Assembly: GCF_029533155.1 (NCBI RefSeq)
Contig: NZ_JAIZDB010000006.1
Span: 62,001-126,000 of the forward strand
DNA: 64,000 nucleotides
From: Psychrobacillus antarcticus
GTDB lineage: Bacteria; Bacillota; Bacilli; Bacillales_A; Planococcaceae
Direction of reading: 5' to 3'
How positions within the stretch are numbered: position 1 is the first letter of the stretch; each line of letters opens with the position of its first letter. This document shows positions 6,935 to 15,490 of the stretch, piece by piece. The position numbers and the translations under genes are program-made. A model generated the notes under the pieces. It was given only the letters and a program-made list of their open reading frames with translations. It searched no databases and was not told where the DNA came from.

Positions 6935-7804
6935 CTAACCAAATATTTGTGCAGTAATAGCAAATAACTCTTTATTCCTATATGGCATATTAATAGAATT
7001 CTTTATCATTATCGGGGGATTACTAACTTTTACAAATCCGCTTTTCTCCAAGAATAACATTAACTCTTCATTATTGGATGGCACATCAATTCTTAACTTT
7101 CCTTGATGATTACGAACTAACCTATCGATTATTAAAGCAGCTGTTTGCGAATCTGGTGCTACAATAGGTCCTATTAATAGATTTACTGGTCCTAATATGG
7201 ATAATCCAAATCCAATAATATTCCCCTTTAGATTTCTAACAACTAAACAATGTTTTGATTGATTTATCCTGTTAAGAAGTAATTTTCTTCTCTTATCACC
7301 AAAAGCAGCCGAGTCTAATTCAATAGTTTCATTAATATCATTCTCACTGTACTTCTCTATGGTAATTTCTCGATTATTAAATAGTTTAGTTTGAATATAT
7401 TTATCATTTAAATACTTATGTATATAGTCGACAGTATTAAAACCCATGTTTTCATATAAGGGTTTCCCATCTTCAGTTGAAATTAACATTATTGAAGTAT
7501 CTTGAGAAACACTGTCTATACATTTCTGAGTAGCCTTTTTTCCTAAGCCTAAACCTCTATATTCTTCATTAACAATAACCGTTCCAATTGAAGCTAAATC
7601 AGTGTCATAAGGAATTATTGCAGCACTCGAAACAATTTTGCCCATAGAATTTTTATGTCCGTATATTTTACCAGATGACATAACAGTTCTAATTTCATGT
7701 TCATCATAATCCCAGCCTACTGATGCAGAAAGTTCTATTAAACTTAAGACATCATATTTATCAAATTCCACTAATTCTAATACTGTTTTATTGTCTGTAT
7801 GCAT
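6935..7804 (-). CDS. Tandem-GNAT acetyltransferase
   Basis: A 289-residue protein with two GNAT folds. The first (about 8-135) is catalytic-looking: IGTVIVNEEYRGLGLGKKAT contains the R-G-L-G-L-G acetyl-CoA loop and ISTEDGKPLYENMGF closes the domain. The second (about 145-285) is a divergent GNAT-like domain (IIGFGLSILGPVNLLIGPIVA, then LEKSGFVKV) without the glycine-rich loop, as in other bacterial double-GNAT proteins where it has a structural or substrate-binding role. TAGGGGG stands before the ATG at 7804. It is the upstream-most gene of a minus-strand run of three acetyltransferases. No substrate can be assigned. Confidence 0.8.
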   Translation of the reverse strand: MHTDNKTVLELVEFDKYDVLSLIELSASVGWDYDEHEIRTVMSSGKIYGHKNSMGKIVSSAAIIPYDTDLASIGTVIVNEEYRGLGLGKKATQKCIDSVSQDTSIMLISTEDGKPLYENMGFNTVDYIHKYLNDKYIQTKLFNNREITIEKYSENDINETIELDSAAFGDKRRKLLLNRINQSKHCLVVRNLKGNIIGFGLSILGPVNLLIGPIVAPDSQTAALIIDRLVRNHQGKLRIDVPSNNEELMLFLEKSGFVKVSNPPIMIKNSINMPYRNKELFAITAQIFG

Positions 7805-8189
7805 TAGAAATCCCCCTAGTTTAAATTCAATTCTTATAATAATTTCCTATCTAGCCTTGTTCAACTTAACTGCGCCATAAGTTCAATTGAAAAATTTCAC
7901 AATATTATAATTATTTTAACATAAATATCCATTGCCTATATTTATAGGAAGAACCATTCATATATTCATTAACGATTAATCAGCCTTTTTGGCATATATA
8001 ATCTATATAGAATTAAACTAATAAACATATTAAGCAATGAAAGTTGCACTAAAATACAGTCATATTCTCAGTCTTTTCATAACTTCTTTCATATTTTAAA
8101 TTTTCTATGATTTCCAATCTAGAGTATGGTATCTTATTAATAATTGGATTTGATTTCCTTTTATTGATGTAGAAGAGGGTGTGGGTTTT
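7805..8189. other. AT-rich intergenic region between divergent genes
   Basis: About 385 bases separating the double-GNAT gene from the RRNPP regulator. It holds the shortened repeat copy 3 (7856-7892) and otherwise AT-rich DNA in which I cannot single out one convincing promoter. The regulator presumably starts from within 8040-8160. Confidence 0.5.
7856..7892 (-). repeat. Terminator-bearing repeat, shortened copy 3
   Basis: Only the two outer arms remain (TTCAACTTAACTGCGCC and ATAAGTTCAATTG); the central terminator is missing. No minus-strand gene ends next to it, so it looks like a scar. Confidence 0.5.
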
Positions 8190-9476
8190 ATGAACCTAGG
8201 ACAATTGATTAAGTTAGAGCGCCAGAGACAGAGTATTAAGCAAGAGGCTTTAGCTTCTGGTATTTGCGTCCCCTCCTACTTAAGCCGAATTGAAAATGGC
8301 TTAGTCATTCCAAGCGAAGATATAAAGCACCATATTCTTATGCGACTAAATATTCCAGTAGATACTTTAGTGAGTAGTTCCAGCGAAGAGAATACTATTC
8401 AGTTTAAATTGCGGTTTAAGCAAGTTATAAACTCAAGAGATAAAGTATTGGCTAAACAGCTTCTACATAAAATTCACCTTTATATTGAAGAACATCCCCT
8501 CGAAGCCGATCGACTTACACTGTTATTATTGGAAGCTCGTTTAATGCTTATGTTACCTGATGATTTGGAGATACAAAGAAGTATAAACATATTATTAGGT
8601 TTCAAAAAGGAAATGACGATAGAGCAATTATATTATCTGTACACGATTCAAGGTATTACCGCTTACCAAGATAACCAGTACAGCCAAGCATCCCATTTTT
8701 TTAAAGAAGTTTTTAAATTGATCAAAGGCTATCGTATGGAAGATTGGGAGATGGCGGAGTTATATTATATATCTGGATTATCTCTATTGTCTGAATCTCG
8801 TTACATACTAGCAATTGACTATGTAAAGGAAGCAGTTTCTTATTTCAATCAAGAAATATTAATCGAACGATCTATCGAGTGTTTAATCATTCTAGGGATT
8901 GCGCAAAAGAATTCGGGTGTCCTAAAAGAAGCACTTGCTACTTTTGAAAGGGCCAAAGATATCAACTTGAAGATAGAATCACGTAAGTTTAATGGAATGA
9001 TTGAGCATAATCTAGGCTCCTGCTACTCTTTACAGAAGCAATCTGAACAAGCCTTACAGCATTTTTTTAATGCTCTAGATTTCAAACATAACCCGGACGA
9101 TAAGATTGTCACTATTTTATCTTTACTTAAGGAATATCATAAAAATGGTGATTTACAGAATGCATTAGTATGGTTGGAAAAAGGATTACAAACTGTCGAG
9201 TATATAGGAGATAGTAAGAAAGAACTTTATAACAACCATTTTTCCGTATATGGAGCGATATTACTGGAAAACCAAGTGCTTATACCTATATTTAAGAAAA
9301 GCTTGGACTATTTTGAAGGTAAGCAAGATTATAAACATTGTATGATTTATTGCCATGTATTAGCTAAGCGATTAGCTAAAACTAAGCAATATAAGCAAGC
9401 TTCCATTTATTATGAATTAGGATTCCATTATCACTTGCAGCAATTAAAAGTATCAAGTTGGGAGGAATTGTCATGA
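8190..9476 (+). CDS. HTH-TPR regulator of the RRNPP (NprR/PlcR-like) family
   Basis: A 428-residue regulator. Residues 1-60 form an XRE-type helix-turn-helix (LGQLIKLERQRQSIKQEALA, then PSYLSRIENGLVIPS), the arrangement of PlcR, NprR and Rgg-like proteins. The rest is alpha-helical with TPR-like pairs, for example LYYISGLSLLSESRYILAID, IECLIILGIAQKNSGVLKEA and HNLGSCYSLQKQSEQALQHF. The length is close to NprR (about 420) rather than PlcR (about 285). Such proteins bind an imported signalling peptide through the TPRs. ATG 8190 is preferred to GTG 8181 because AGAGGG at 8174-8179 spaces better. Its TGA overlaps the ATG of a small signal-peptide gene, the classic receptor-peptide arrangement. 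Confidence 0.82.
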   Translation: MNLGQLIKLERQRQSIKQEALASGICVPSYLSRIENGLVIPSEDIKHHILMRLNIPVDTLVSSSSEENTIQFKLRFKQVINSRDKVLAKQLLHKIHLYIEEHPLEADRLTLLLLEARLMLMLPDDLEIQRSINILLGFKKEMTIEQLYYLYTIQGITAYQDNQYSQASHFFKEVFKLIKGYRMEDWEMAELYYISGLSLLSESRYILAIDYVKEAVSYFNQEILIERSIECLIILGIAQKNSGVLKEALATFERAKDINLKIESRKFNGMIEHNLGSCYSLQKQSEQALQHFFNALDFKHNPDDKIVTILSLLKEYHKNGDLQNALVWLEKGLQTVEYIGDSKKELYNNHFSVYGAILLENQVLIPIFKKSLDYFEGKQDYKHCMIYCHVLAKRLAKTKQYKQASIYYELGFHYHLQQLKVSSWEELS

Positions 9477-9595
9477 AGAAAGGACTATTTTAGGTTCTAC
9501 TTCGTTTCGTTTTATTCACACTTCCAGCTCTAAGTTCAACTAATCTTGCAGAAGATGACAAACCAAAAATTACATCCGTTGATAAGTTTATCTAA
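9473..9595 (+). pseudogene. Putative RRNPP signalling propeptide, interrupted by TAG at codon 7
   Basis: ATG 9473 overlaps the regulator stop (ATGA) and has GGAGG at 9461-9465. The frame reads MKKGLF, then TAG (9491-9493), then VLLRFVLFTLPALSSTNLAE and DDKPKITSVDKFI to TAA at 9593-9595. Ignoring the TAG gives a 40-codon product with a basic start, hydrophobic core and charged C-terminal tail, the layout of PapR, NprX and Phr precursors, whose C-terminal residues become the mature signal. No alternative start codon exists after the TAG in this frame. Either the gene is inactivated by one nonsense change or the stop is read through. An intrinsic terminator follows at 9611. The position and architecture are seen; the signalling role is inference. 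Confidence 0.6.
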
Positions 9596-9610
9596 ATGAT
9601 AAAAAACTAA

Positions 9611-9646
9611 GGTACAAGATTCACTTGAGAATTTTGTGCTTTTTTA
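9611..9646 (+). terminator. Terminator after the regulator-propeptide pair
   Basis: Imperfect stem GGTACAAGATTC / GAATTTTGTGCT with G-U pairs and a 6-base loop, followed by TTTTT. Confidence 0.7.
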
Positions 9647-9726
9647 TTCTATTTTTGTTATTCAATGGTTAAATCTTCAAGTGATTTGAAATTTCACTGC
9701 ATAAGTATCAAAAAATAGGAGGAACT

Positions 9727-10755
9727 ATGTCTACACGTAATTCTAAGAGAATTGGAAAGAATAAAAAGAACTTAAAATATATTATCTTTGTTATTTCTAC
9801 ATTACTTTTGGTAGGTGTTATTAGTTTTGGTGTAAATCTTATTTTGGAAACGAAGAAAGCAACAACCAAAATGTTTGAGCCATTAATACGCGATGAAGAT
9901 GTACAGAGTGACAAGCCTGAACTGAAAACAACACCTTTTAGTTTATTGGTAGCTGGTATTGACGAAAATAAAGGCGAAACATACGGTCGTTCTGACATGC
10001 TACTATTAGTCACCGTACATCCTAATTTAGGTAAAATTTCAATGGTGAATATCCCTCGAGATACTAGGGTTTATGTGGAGGAATTAGAAAGAGAAGATAA
10101 AGTGAATCACACCTATTCAAATGGCGGGATAGACTATACGATAAATGCGCTTGAAAAACTGTTAGAAATTCCAATAGATTTTTACGTTTCTACAAATTTT
10201 CAGGGCTTCGAAGACATAGTCGATACACTTGGCGGAATTGAAGTAGATGTACCGTTTACAGTTAATATTCAAATGGCAGATACACTTGAATGGAAAACTT
10301 ACATCGAAGGCCCCATGGTATTAAAGGGAAACGAGGCTCTAGCCTATGTTCGAATGCGTAAAAAAGATCCTGAAGGTGATATAGGTCGCAATAAACGTCA
10401 AAAACAAGTGATTCAAGAAATACTAAACGAATCCACAAGTTTTAGTAGTATATCTAAACTAGATGATTTGATAAAAAATGTAGGTGATAACGTAAAAACA
10501 AATATTTCAACGTCTGATTATTGGAGCTTTATTCAACTATCTCAACAATTGAAGGGCTCGCCTATCGATCAATTAACGCTTGAAGGATATGATGAAAGAA
10601 TCTACAGTAAAACAGAAGGAAAAGAATTATGGTTCTTTATACCAAATGAAGACTCCTTAGAACAATTAAAGAGTAGCCTGCAAACAAACTTGGGGAAAGA
10701 AACACCAAAGAATATTCCTCCAAGTAATATCAACTTAACACTTTATAATAAATAG
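9727..10755 (+). CDS. LytR-CpsA-Psr (LCP) family cell-wall ligase
   Basis: A 342-residue membrane-anchored LCP enzyme. Such proteins transfer undecaprenyl-phosphate-linked polymers (teichoic acids, capsule) to peptidoglycan outside the cell. Residues 1-18 are basic, 19-41 a single transmembrane helix (YIIFVISTLLLVGVISFGVN), and the extracellular LCP domain follows: LLVAGIDENKGETYGRSDML, MVNIPRDTRVYV with the phosphate-binding Arg and catalytic Asp, NHTYSNGG and the C-terminal EALAYVRMRKKDPEGDIGRN with the conserved R and D residues. AGGAGG precedes the ATG. It stands alone between two terminators. Which polymer it attaches cannot be told from sequence. Confidence 0.9.
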   Translation: MSTRNSKRIGKNKKNLKYIIFVISTLLLVGVISFGVNLILETKKATTKMFEPLIRDEDVQSDKPELKTTPFSLLVAGIDENKGETYGRSDMLLLVTVHPNLGKISMVNIPRDTRVYVEELEREDKVNHTYSNGGIDYTINALEKLLEIPIDFYVSTNFQGFEDIVDTLGGIEVDVPFTVNIQMADTLEWKTYIEGPMVLKGNEALAYVRMRKKDPEGDIGRNKRQKQVIQEILNESTSFSSISKLDDLIKNVGDNVKTNISTSDYWSFIQLSQQLKGSPIDQLTLEGYDERIYSKTEGKELWFFIPNEDSLEQLKSSLQTNLGKETPKNIPPSNINLTLYNK

Positions 10756-10763
10756 GAAAATAT

Positions 10764-10799
10764 AAAAACGAGTCCTCATAAATAGATAGACTCGTTTTT
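10764..10799 (+). terminator. Terminator after the LCP gene
   Basis: Stem AAAAACGAGTC / GACTCGTTTTT with a 14-base loop, serving the LCP gene and probably also the convergent small gene. Confidence 0.8.
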
Positions 10800-10806
10800 G
10801 GGGATT

Positions 10807-11121
10807 TTAAAAACTCCTATCTACAGCCACTTCTTCATCTGCAACGATATGTTGACTATATACTTCCACAAAATCCAAAGACTCTTCAATATTATCCACT
10901 AGTTCAAAAACGTCAAGAATCATTACGAGCCTTATCTTCGTATCTTCTCCAAAGATATTCTTATAAATAACATCTTTATAATGCGCCTTAACCAATCGAT
11001 CGACATCCTCTAGTTTTACAGCACGGATGATATTAATGGTCTCTTCATATATCTTGCTTGACTTCGTGTCGGATAACGAAATATGTTCGAATAATAATTT
11101 AACTGAAAAAATTTTATACAT
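10807..11121 (-). CDS. DUF4288-like small cytoplasmic protein
   Basis: A 104-residue protein of the size and shape of the DUF4288 family: a short N-terminal strand MYKIFSVKLLFEHIS, an E-rich middle (YEETINIIRAVKLEDVDRLV) and a C-terminal strand-helix (RLVMILDVFELVDNIEESLD) with a final EVYSQHIVADE. Members are uncharacterised. There is no signal peptide or membrane segment. The ATG at 11121 was chosen over GTG 11130 because AGAGGTG is spaced 6 bases before it. It is convergent with the LCP gene and not linked to an operon. Function unknown. Confidence 0.65.
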   Translation of the reverse strand: MYKIFSVKLLFEHISLSDTKSSKIYEETINIIRAVKLEDVDRLVKAHYKDVIYKNIFGEDTKIRLVMILDVFELVDNIEESLDFVEVYSQHIVADEEVAVDRSF

Positions 11122-11319
11122 TATGCCCACCTCTTACTTATAACTCTATTATGTGAGCACAAGGATTGCTATATATTTTATGTGTGAATGTAGCTTCGTA
11201 AATATACCCTTAATCTAATGTTTTTGTTCATACTTTCCTCGATAAAAAAACTAGCTAATGCCTGAAGCACTCGCTAGTTTTTCTTTCATATATAATTCCA
11301 CAAATATAATTGATTTTGT

Positions 11320-13137
11320 TCAAATATTAAACTGACTTTCATATAACTCGGAGTAAAAACCTTTTTGTTTCAGTAGTTCTGTATGTGTCCCAACCTCGAT
11401 TAATTCGCCCTGGTGAATGACTAAAATTCTATCTGCGTTTTCAATAGTTTTTAAGCGGTGGGCTATGACAAAACTAGTTCGCCCTTCCGAGAGTCTATTA
11501 AGTCCTTGTTGTATATCTATCTCTGTTTTCGTATCAATGCTTGAAGTTGCTTCATCTAAAATCAATATATCAGAGTCTGCTAAAATGGCACGAGCAATGG
11601 CCAATAACTGACGCTGCCCTTGACTCAAATTAGATCCACTCCCAGTAATCTGTGTGTCATATTTATCAGGTAAATGCTTGATAAATCGGTGAGCTGAGGC
11701 CAGTTTTGAAGCCTCTATTACCTCCTCATCCGTTGCCTCAAGTCTACCGTAACGAATATTTTCCAAGATGGATCCAGAAAATAAGAAAGTGTCTTGCAAA
11801 ACAATACCAATTTTTTCTCGAAGCTTACTTATTTGATAGTCCTTGATCGATCTCCCATCGATTTTAATGTCTCCCGAGTCTATCTCATAAAAACGCATAA
11901 GCAAATTAATAATCGTAGTTTTCCCTGAGCCTGTCGGACCTACTAGAGCAATCTTTTCTCCTGACTTAGCCTCGAAACTAATATTCTTCAAGATAGGTTT
12001 TCCAGTATGATACGAAAAGTGAACGTTCGAAAATGCAATATCTCCTTTTAAAGTATCTATCGAAATTGCGCTCTCCTGATCTTGAAGATCCGGTGTTTCA
12101 TCCATTATTTCAAATACTCGCTCTGCTCCAGCTATGGCAGATTGAAAAGTATTCAATAATGTTGAAAGCTGATTGATAGGCCGGAAGAATTGTCTTGAGT
12201 AATTAACAAATGCTGCGATTATTCCGATAGTTGCTAATTCTTGAACAGCCATCAGCGCACCAATCCCTATTATTAATGCAAGACCTAAATTGTTAATAAA
12301 GTTATTGATAGGTCCTAGAAATCCGGATACAGTATCAGCTGCAGTGGCCGAGTGCCGAAGTCGTTCATTTACAACGGAGAACTTGTTGAAATTCTTTTCT
12401 TCTTGGCCAAATAGCTTAATTACTTCATTTCCGGAAATGGCTTCTTCTATAAAACCATTCAGTTCTCCTAAATCACGTTGTCTTTTGATGAAGTTGCTAC
12501 TACTATAGGTGATTATCTTTTTTGTTGTGAAAATAACTAATGGAACTATTAATAGAGACACGATAGCCAACACCCAGTTAAGCATAAACATCGCTATCGT
12601 CACACCAGTCACCATCATTACTGTAGAAATTATTTGAATGACACTTTGACTTAGTGCGTTATTTAAACTTTCAATATCATTTGTCACACGACTCATAAGA
12701 TCTCCATGTGTACGTTTATCGAAAAACCGCAGAGACAAAGTTTGAAACTTTTCATATAAATCTTGGCGTAGTGACCTAATTGTTATTAGGGACACACGAA
12801 CCATTATAAAGTTCTGTAACCAAGTAAACGCAGCCGCGGCAATGTACACAATCGCAAGGATCACTAAGAAACGCAGCGTCCCGTCCATATCTTTCGGAAT
12901 TATATAGTCATCAATGGTGACACCAATCATATAAGGAACTAACAGGTTTAATAGAGTAGATATTATAACTAATAAAATCGACACAGTAATAGCAATTTTT
13001 TGTTTCTCCATATATCGCCAGACTCGTATGATTGTTCCTTTTTTATCTTTTGCTTTCTCTACTGGTCCACCAAATCCTCTTGGACCTCTTGCTCGCCCTA
13101 TTGCACTAGATACTGGTTGAGCGGAAGTTTTACTCAT
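11320..13137 (-). CDS. Heterodimeric ABC exporter, subunit with the catalytic Walker B (LmrD/YfiC-like)
   Basis: A 605-residue exporter half: a Gly/Arg-rich cytoplasmic N-terminus (SSAIGRARGPRGFGGP), six transmembrane helices and an ATPase domain. Walker A GPTGSGKT (400-407), an altered signature LSQGQ (504-508), intact Walker B ILILDE (524-529) and the switch His at 560. Its partner, encoded just upstream, has the complementary defects, so one ATP site of the pair is degenerate, as in LmrCD, BmrCD and TM287/288. ATG 13137 is preferred to an upstream in-frame start because GAGAGGGGG precedes it; it overlaps the upstream stop by 8 bases, so the two are translationally coupled. Probably drug or lipid export under PadR control. 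Confidence 0.87.
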   Translation of the reverse strand: MSKTSAQPVSSAIGRARGPRGFGGPVEKAKDKKGTIIRVWRYMEKQKIAITVSILLVIISTLLNLLVPYMIGVTIDDYIIPKDMDGTLRFLVILAIVYIAAAAFTWLQNFIMVRVSLITIRSLRQDLYEKFQTLSLRFFDKRTHGDLMSRVTNDIESLNNALSQSVIQIISTVMMVTGVTIAMFMLNWVLAIVSLLIVPLVIFTTKKIITYSSSNFIKRQRDLGELNGFIEEAISGNEVIKLFGQEEKNFNKFSVVNERLRHSATAADTVSGFLGPINNFINNLGLALIIGIGALMAVQELATIGIIAAFVNYSRQFFRPINQLSTLLNTFQSAIAGAERVFEIMDETPDLQDQESAISIDTLKGDIAFSNVHFSYHTGKPILKNISFEAKSGEKIALVGPTGSGKTTIINLLMRFYEIDSGDIKIDGRSIKDYQISKLREKIGIVLQDTFLFSGSILENIRYGRLEATDEEVIEASKLASAHRFIKHLPDKYDTQITGSGSNLSQGQRQLLAIARAILADSDILILDEATSSIDTKTEIDIQQGLNRLSEGRTSFVIAHRLKTIENADRILVIHQGELIEVGTHTELLKQKGFYSELYESQFNI

Positions 13138-14872
13138 AGGAAAGGACCCCCTCTCCACTTTGCGTCGCGTAAATACTACGGTAAATCTCGCTAGTTTCAA
13201 GCAATTTTTCATGCATACCACTTGCCACAATCATTCCATCTTCCATTACTAGAATTCGGTCAGCATTGATAATCGATGAGACTTTGGATGATACGATAAA
13301 TACAGTAGTATCAGATAGATAATCTGTTAGTGCTTGTTGTACCTTTACTTCAGATATTGCATCTATAGCAGAAGTTGAGTCATCTAACACTAATATTTTT
13401 GGTTGACGGATGAATGCACGAGTCATCGTTAAACGTTGCTTTTGACCACCAGACAGATTTGTAGCCCCTTGCATAAGCTCATGAGAAAACTGTCCATCCA
13501 CTTTTTCTATAAACTCACTTGCAGCTGCTGAGTTAGCAGATTTTTCCATATCCTCTAAAGTCGCCTCTTCTTTGCCGAAGCGTATATTTTCCTCTATGGT
13601 CCCTGCAAATAACGTTGCCTTTTGCGGCACAAAACCAATTAACCCACGTAGCTTCTCAATAGAGTACTCTTTTATATTTATGCCATTAATCAGTACCTCA
13701 CCTAAATCTGGATCATACAATCGAGGAAGGAGTTTGATAAGCGTCGACTTCCCACTTCCTGTTGGTCCAATAATTCCAATCGTTTCTCCACTATTTACAC
13801 GAAAGGAAATATCCTTTAATACATATTCTCCATTTTTACTATAGCTAAAGTACACTGATTTAAACTCAATCTCTCCCCGGACGTTTTCGGGAGATACAGG
13901 TTTTACAGGATCAGTTATATCAATTTTTGTTTCCAATACTTGTCGAATTCGACCTGCGGAAGTGAATGACCTCGTAATTTGCATTAATACATGGCTACTC
14001 GATACCAATCCGTTCATGATAATAGTTAAATAGTTGATGAAAGCTAAAATAACACCGACTTTTAGTGCTCCTTCATTGACTTTTATCGCACCCATCCACA
14101 TTCCAATTACTACCCCGATATTAACGATAAATAGCATAACCGGCATGAGTGTTAGAATCACTTGTTCTGCAGACATATTACGTTTCGTAAGTTCTTCATT
14201 TACACGTTTAAATGCGTCTATCTCATAATCTTGTCTATTAAATGCTTTAATGACACGAATACCGGCGAACGTTTCTTGAAGCTTCATATTCACTTTGTCC
14301 ATAGCTTTTTGTACTTTCGCAAATAATTTACCTGTTTTATAAGAAAAGAAGTAGATTAAAGCCATTAAGATAGGAATAATGACGAATAACACTGGGAATA
14401 ACTCTCTAGCTGTAAACCAAACAATCGCAACTGCTCCTACAAATAAAAGCGGTCCTCTTACAAAAACTCGAAGTGTCATCATAAGTGCTTGTTGGACAGC
14501 ATTGATGTCACTTGTCACAATCGTTATTAATTTTCCTACACCAATATTGTCCATATTTTCACTTGAAAACCGCTCGCTCATTTTGAATACATCTTTACGA
14601 ATATCAGCAGCAAAGTTTACAGCAGCTCTAGTACTGTATATCGTACACCCTACTCCCCCTATTAAACCAATGACTGCAGTTACAAGCATTAGAACACCAA
14701 GTTTAATAACATACGCTACGTCATTATTAGCTATACCACCATCAATAATATGTTGCATAATAGTCGGGGATAGTAAATCCATTGCTACTTCAATACACAT
14801 AAATATTGGTGCTAAAATAGCAAAAAGCATATATGGTTTAACATAAGGAAGTAATTTTCCAAAGGCCTTCAT
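13130..14872 (-). CDS. Heterodimeric ABC exporter, subunit with degenerate ATPase site (LmrC/YfiB-like)
   Basis: A 580-residue exporter half with six membrane helices (about 1-310) and an ATPase domain. Walker A GPTGSGKS (369-376) and signature LSGGQ (473-477) are normal, but the catalytic glutamate after Walker B is Asp (ILVLDD, 493-498) and the switch histidine is replaced (VSSKVSS, position about 529). This is the non-catalytic half of an asymmetric heterodimer whose partner is the overlapping downstream gene. The ATG has GGGGAGTG upstream. It lies 14 bases after a PadR-family gene: the order regulator, degenerate half, catalytic half parallels the LmrR-LmrCD drug-efflux arrangement. Substrate unknown. 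Confidence 0.87.
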   Translation of the reverse strand: MKAFGKLLPYVKPYMLFAILAPIFMCIEVAMDLLSPTIMQHIIDGGIANNDVAYVIKLGVLMLVTAVIGLIGGVGCTIYSTRAAVNFAADIRKDVFKMSERFSSENMDNIGVGKLITIVTSDINAVQQALMMTLRVFVRGPLLFVGAVAIVWFTARELFPVLFVIIPILMALIYFFSYKTGKLFAKVQKAMDKVNMKLQETFAGIRVIKAFNRQDYEIDAFKRVNEELTKRNMSAEQVILTLMPVMLFIVNIGVVIGMWMGAIKVNEGALKVGVILAFINYLTIIMNGLVSSSHVLMQITRSFTSAGRIRQVLETKIDITDPVKPVSPENVRGEIEFKSVYFSYSKNGEYVLKDISFRVNSGETIGIIGPTGSGKSTLIKLLPRLYDPDLGEVLINGINIKEYSIEKLRGLIGFVPQKATLFAGTIEENIRFGKEEATLEDMEKSANSAAASEFIEKVDGQFSHELMQGATNLSGGQKQRLTMTRAFIRQPKILVLDDSTSAIDAISEVKVQQALTDYLSDTTVFIVSSKVSSIINADRILVMEDGMIVASGMHEKLLETSEIYRSIYATQSGEGVLSYE

Positions 14873-14886
14873 AAAATCTCACTCCC

Positions 14887-15348
14887 CTAATAATCTTCAT
14901 TCTTTAATCGTTCTGTTATTTCTTTCATAAATGCAATTAGTTTCTGGGAGTTTTCAGGAGTACTCCGTGTTTGCCTAATCGCCGTTCTCAGCTCAGTCTC
15001 CCACAAATCGATTAGCTCTTTCAAATGAGTCGCTTCCTCGGAATTTTGCCAACTCCACCGAGCTTCCCAGTTGCTCCAGAACGCCCCTTCTTTACGAATT
15101 CGGAACTCCTTTAATCGAACTTTTCCCTTTTCTTGAATGAAATAAGTCTTTTTCTCGGATGTAGGCTCTAGCTCAATCATTTCCTGTTCATGCATTTCCT
15201 GAAGTGCCGGGTACACAGTTCCCGCACTTGCTGAATAATTTCCACCCGATCTAATTTCTAATTCCTTCATTATCTGATAGCCATGCATCGGCGCTTCCTC
15301 TAGCAGGTGCAAGACTGCCATTTGAACAAACCCTCTTCTCCTTTTCAT
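14887..15348 (-). CDS. PadR-family transcriptional regulator
   Basis: A 153-residue PadR protein. The winged-helix domain covers 1-80 (QMAVLHLLEEAPMHGYQIMK, then SAGTVYPALQEMHEQEMIEL), and a C-terminal helical dimerisation arm holds ALWD-like WSNWEARWSWQNSEEATHLK. PadR regulators often repress adjacent multidrug transporters and are released by the drug (LmrR in Lactococcus). Here it heads an operon with the two ABC exporter halves, so it probably controls its own operon. AAGGAG stands before the ATG. The upstream region (15370-15398) has two ATATCGAT boxes in palindromic context, the likely operator. Confidence 0.88.
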   Translation of the reverse strand: MKRRRGFVQMAVLHLLEEAPMHGYQIMKELEIRSGGNYSASAGTVYPALQEMHEQEMIELEPTSEKKTYFIQEKGKVRLKEFRIRKEGAFWSNWEARWSWQNSEEATHLKELIDLWETELRTAIRQTRSTPENSQKLIAFMKEITERLKNEDY

Positions 15349-15369
15349 GTAAATCAGCTCCTTCTTACT

Positions 15370-15398
15370 ATATCGATAATTTTAAACGATATATCGAT
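15370..15398. promoter_or_regulatory. Candidate PadR operator
   Basis: TATCGATA (15371-15378) and CGATATATCG (15387-15396), both palindromes, together contain two direct ATATCGAT boxes 21 bases apart, just upstream of the regulator gene. 21 bases is two helical turns, so a dimer pair could bind one face. Inference from symmetry and position. Confidence 0.5.
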
Positions 15399-15414
15399 TA
15401 AAAACAATAATAAA

Positions 15415-15446
15415 GGAGTTACCCAATATACGATTTGGGTAACTCC
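15415..15446 (-). terminator. Terminator after the Rieske oxidoreductase gene
   Basis: Perfect 12-bp stem GGAGTTACCCAA / TTGGGTAACTCC with an 8-base loop; a T-rich stretch follows on both sides. Confidence 0.75.
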
Positions 15447-15490
15447 TCTTTTGATTCAACTATTATAGATAAAATTGTATACCACTACTT

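Noticed and set aside
8181-8189. GTG start for the RRNPP regulator
   Set aside because: Only one base separates it from AGAGGG; the ATG nine bases later is better placed and begins at the usual point before the HTH.
14379-14846. 155-codon frame antisense to the ABC exporter gene
   Set aside because: Lies wholly inside a conserved membrane domain on the other strand; its hydrophobic look comes from the complementary codons.
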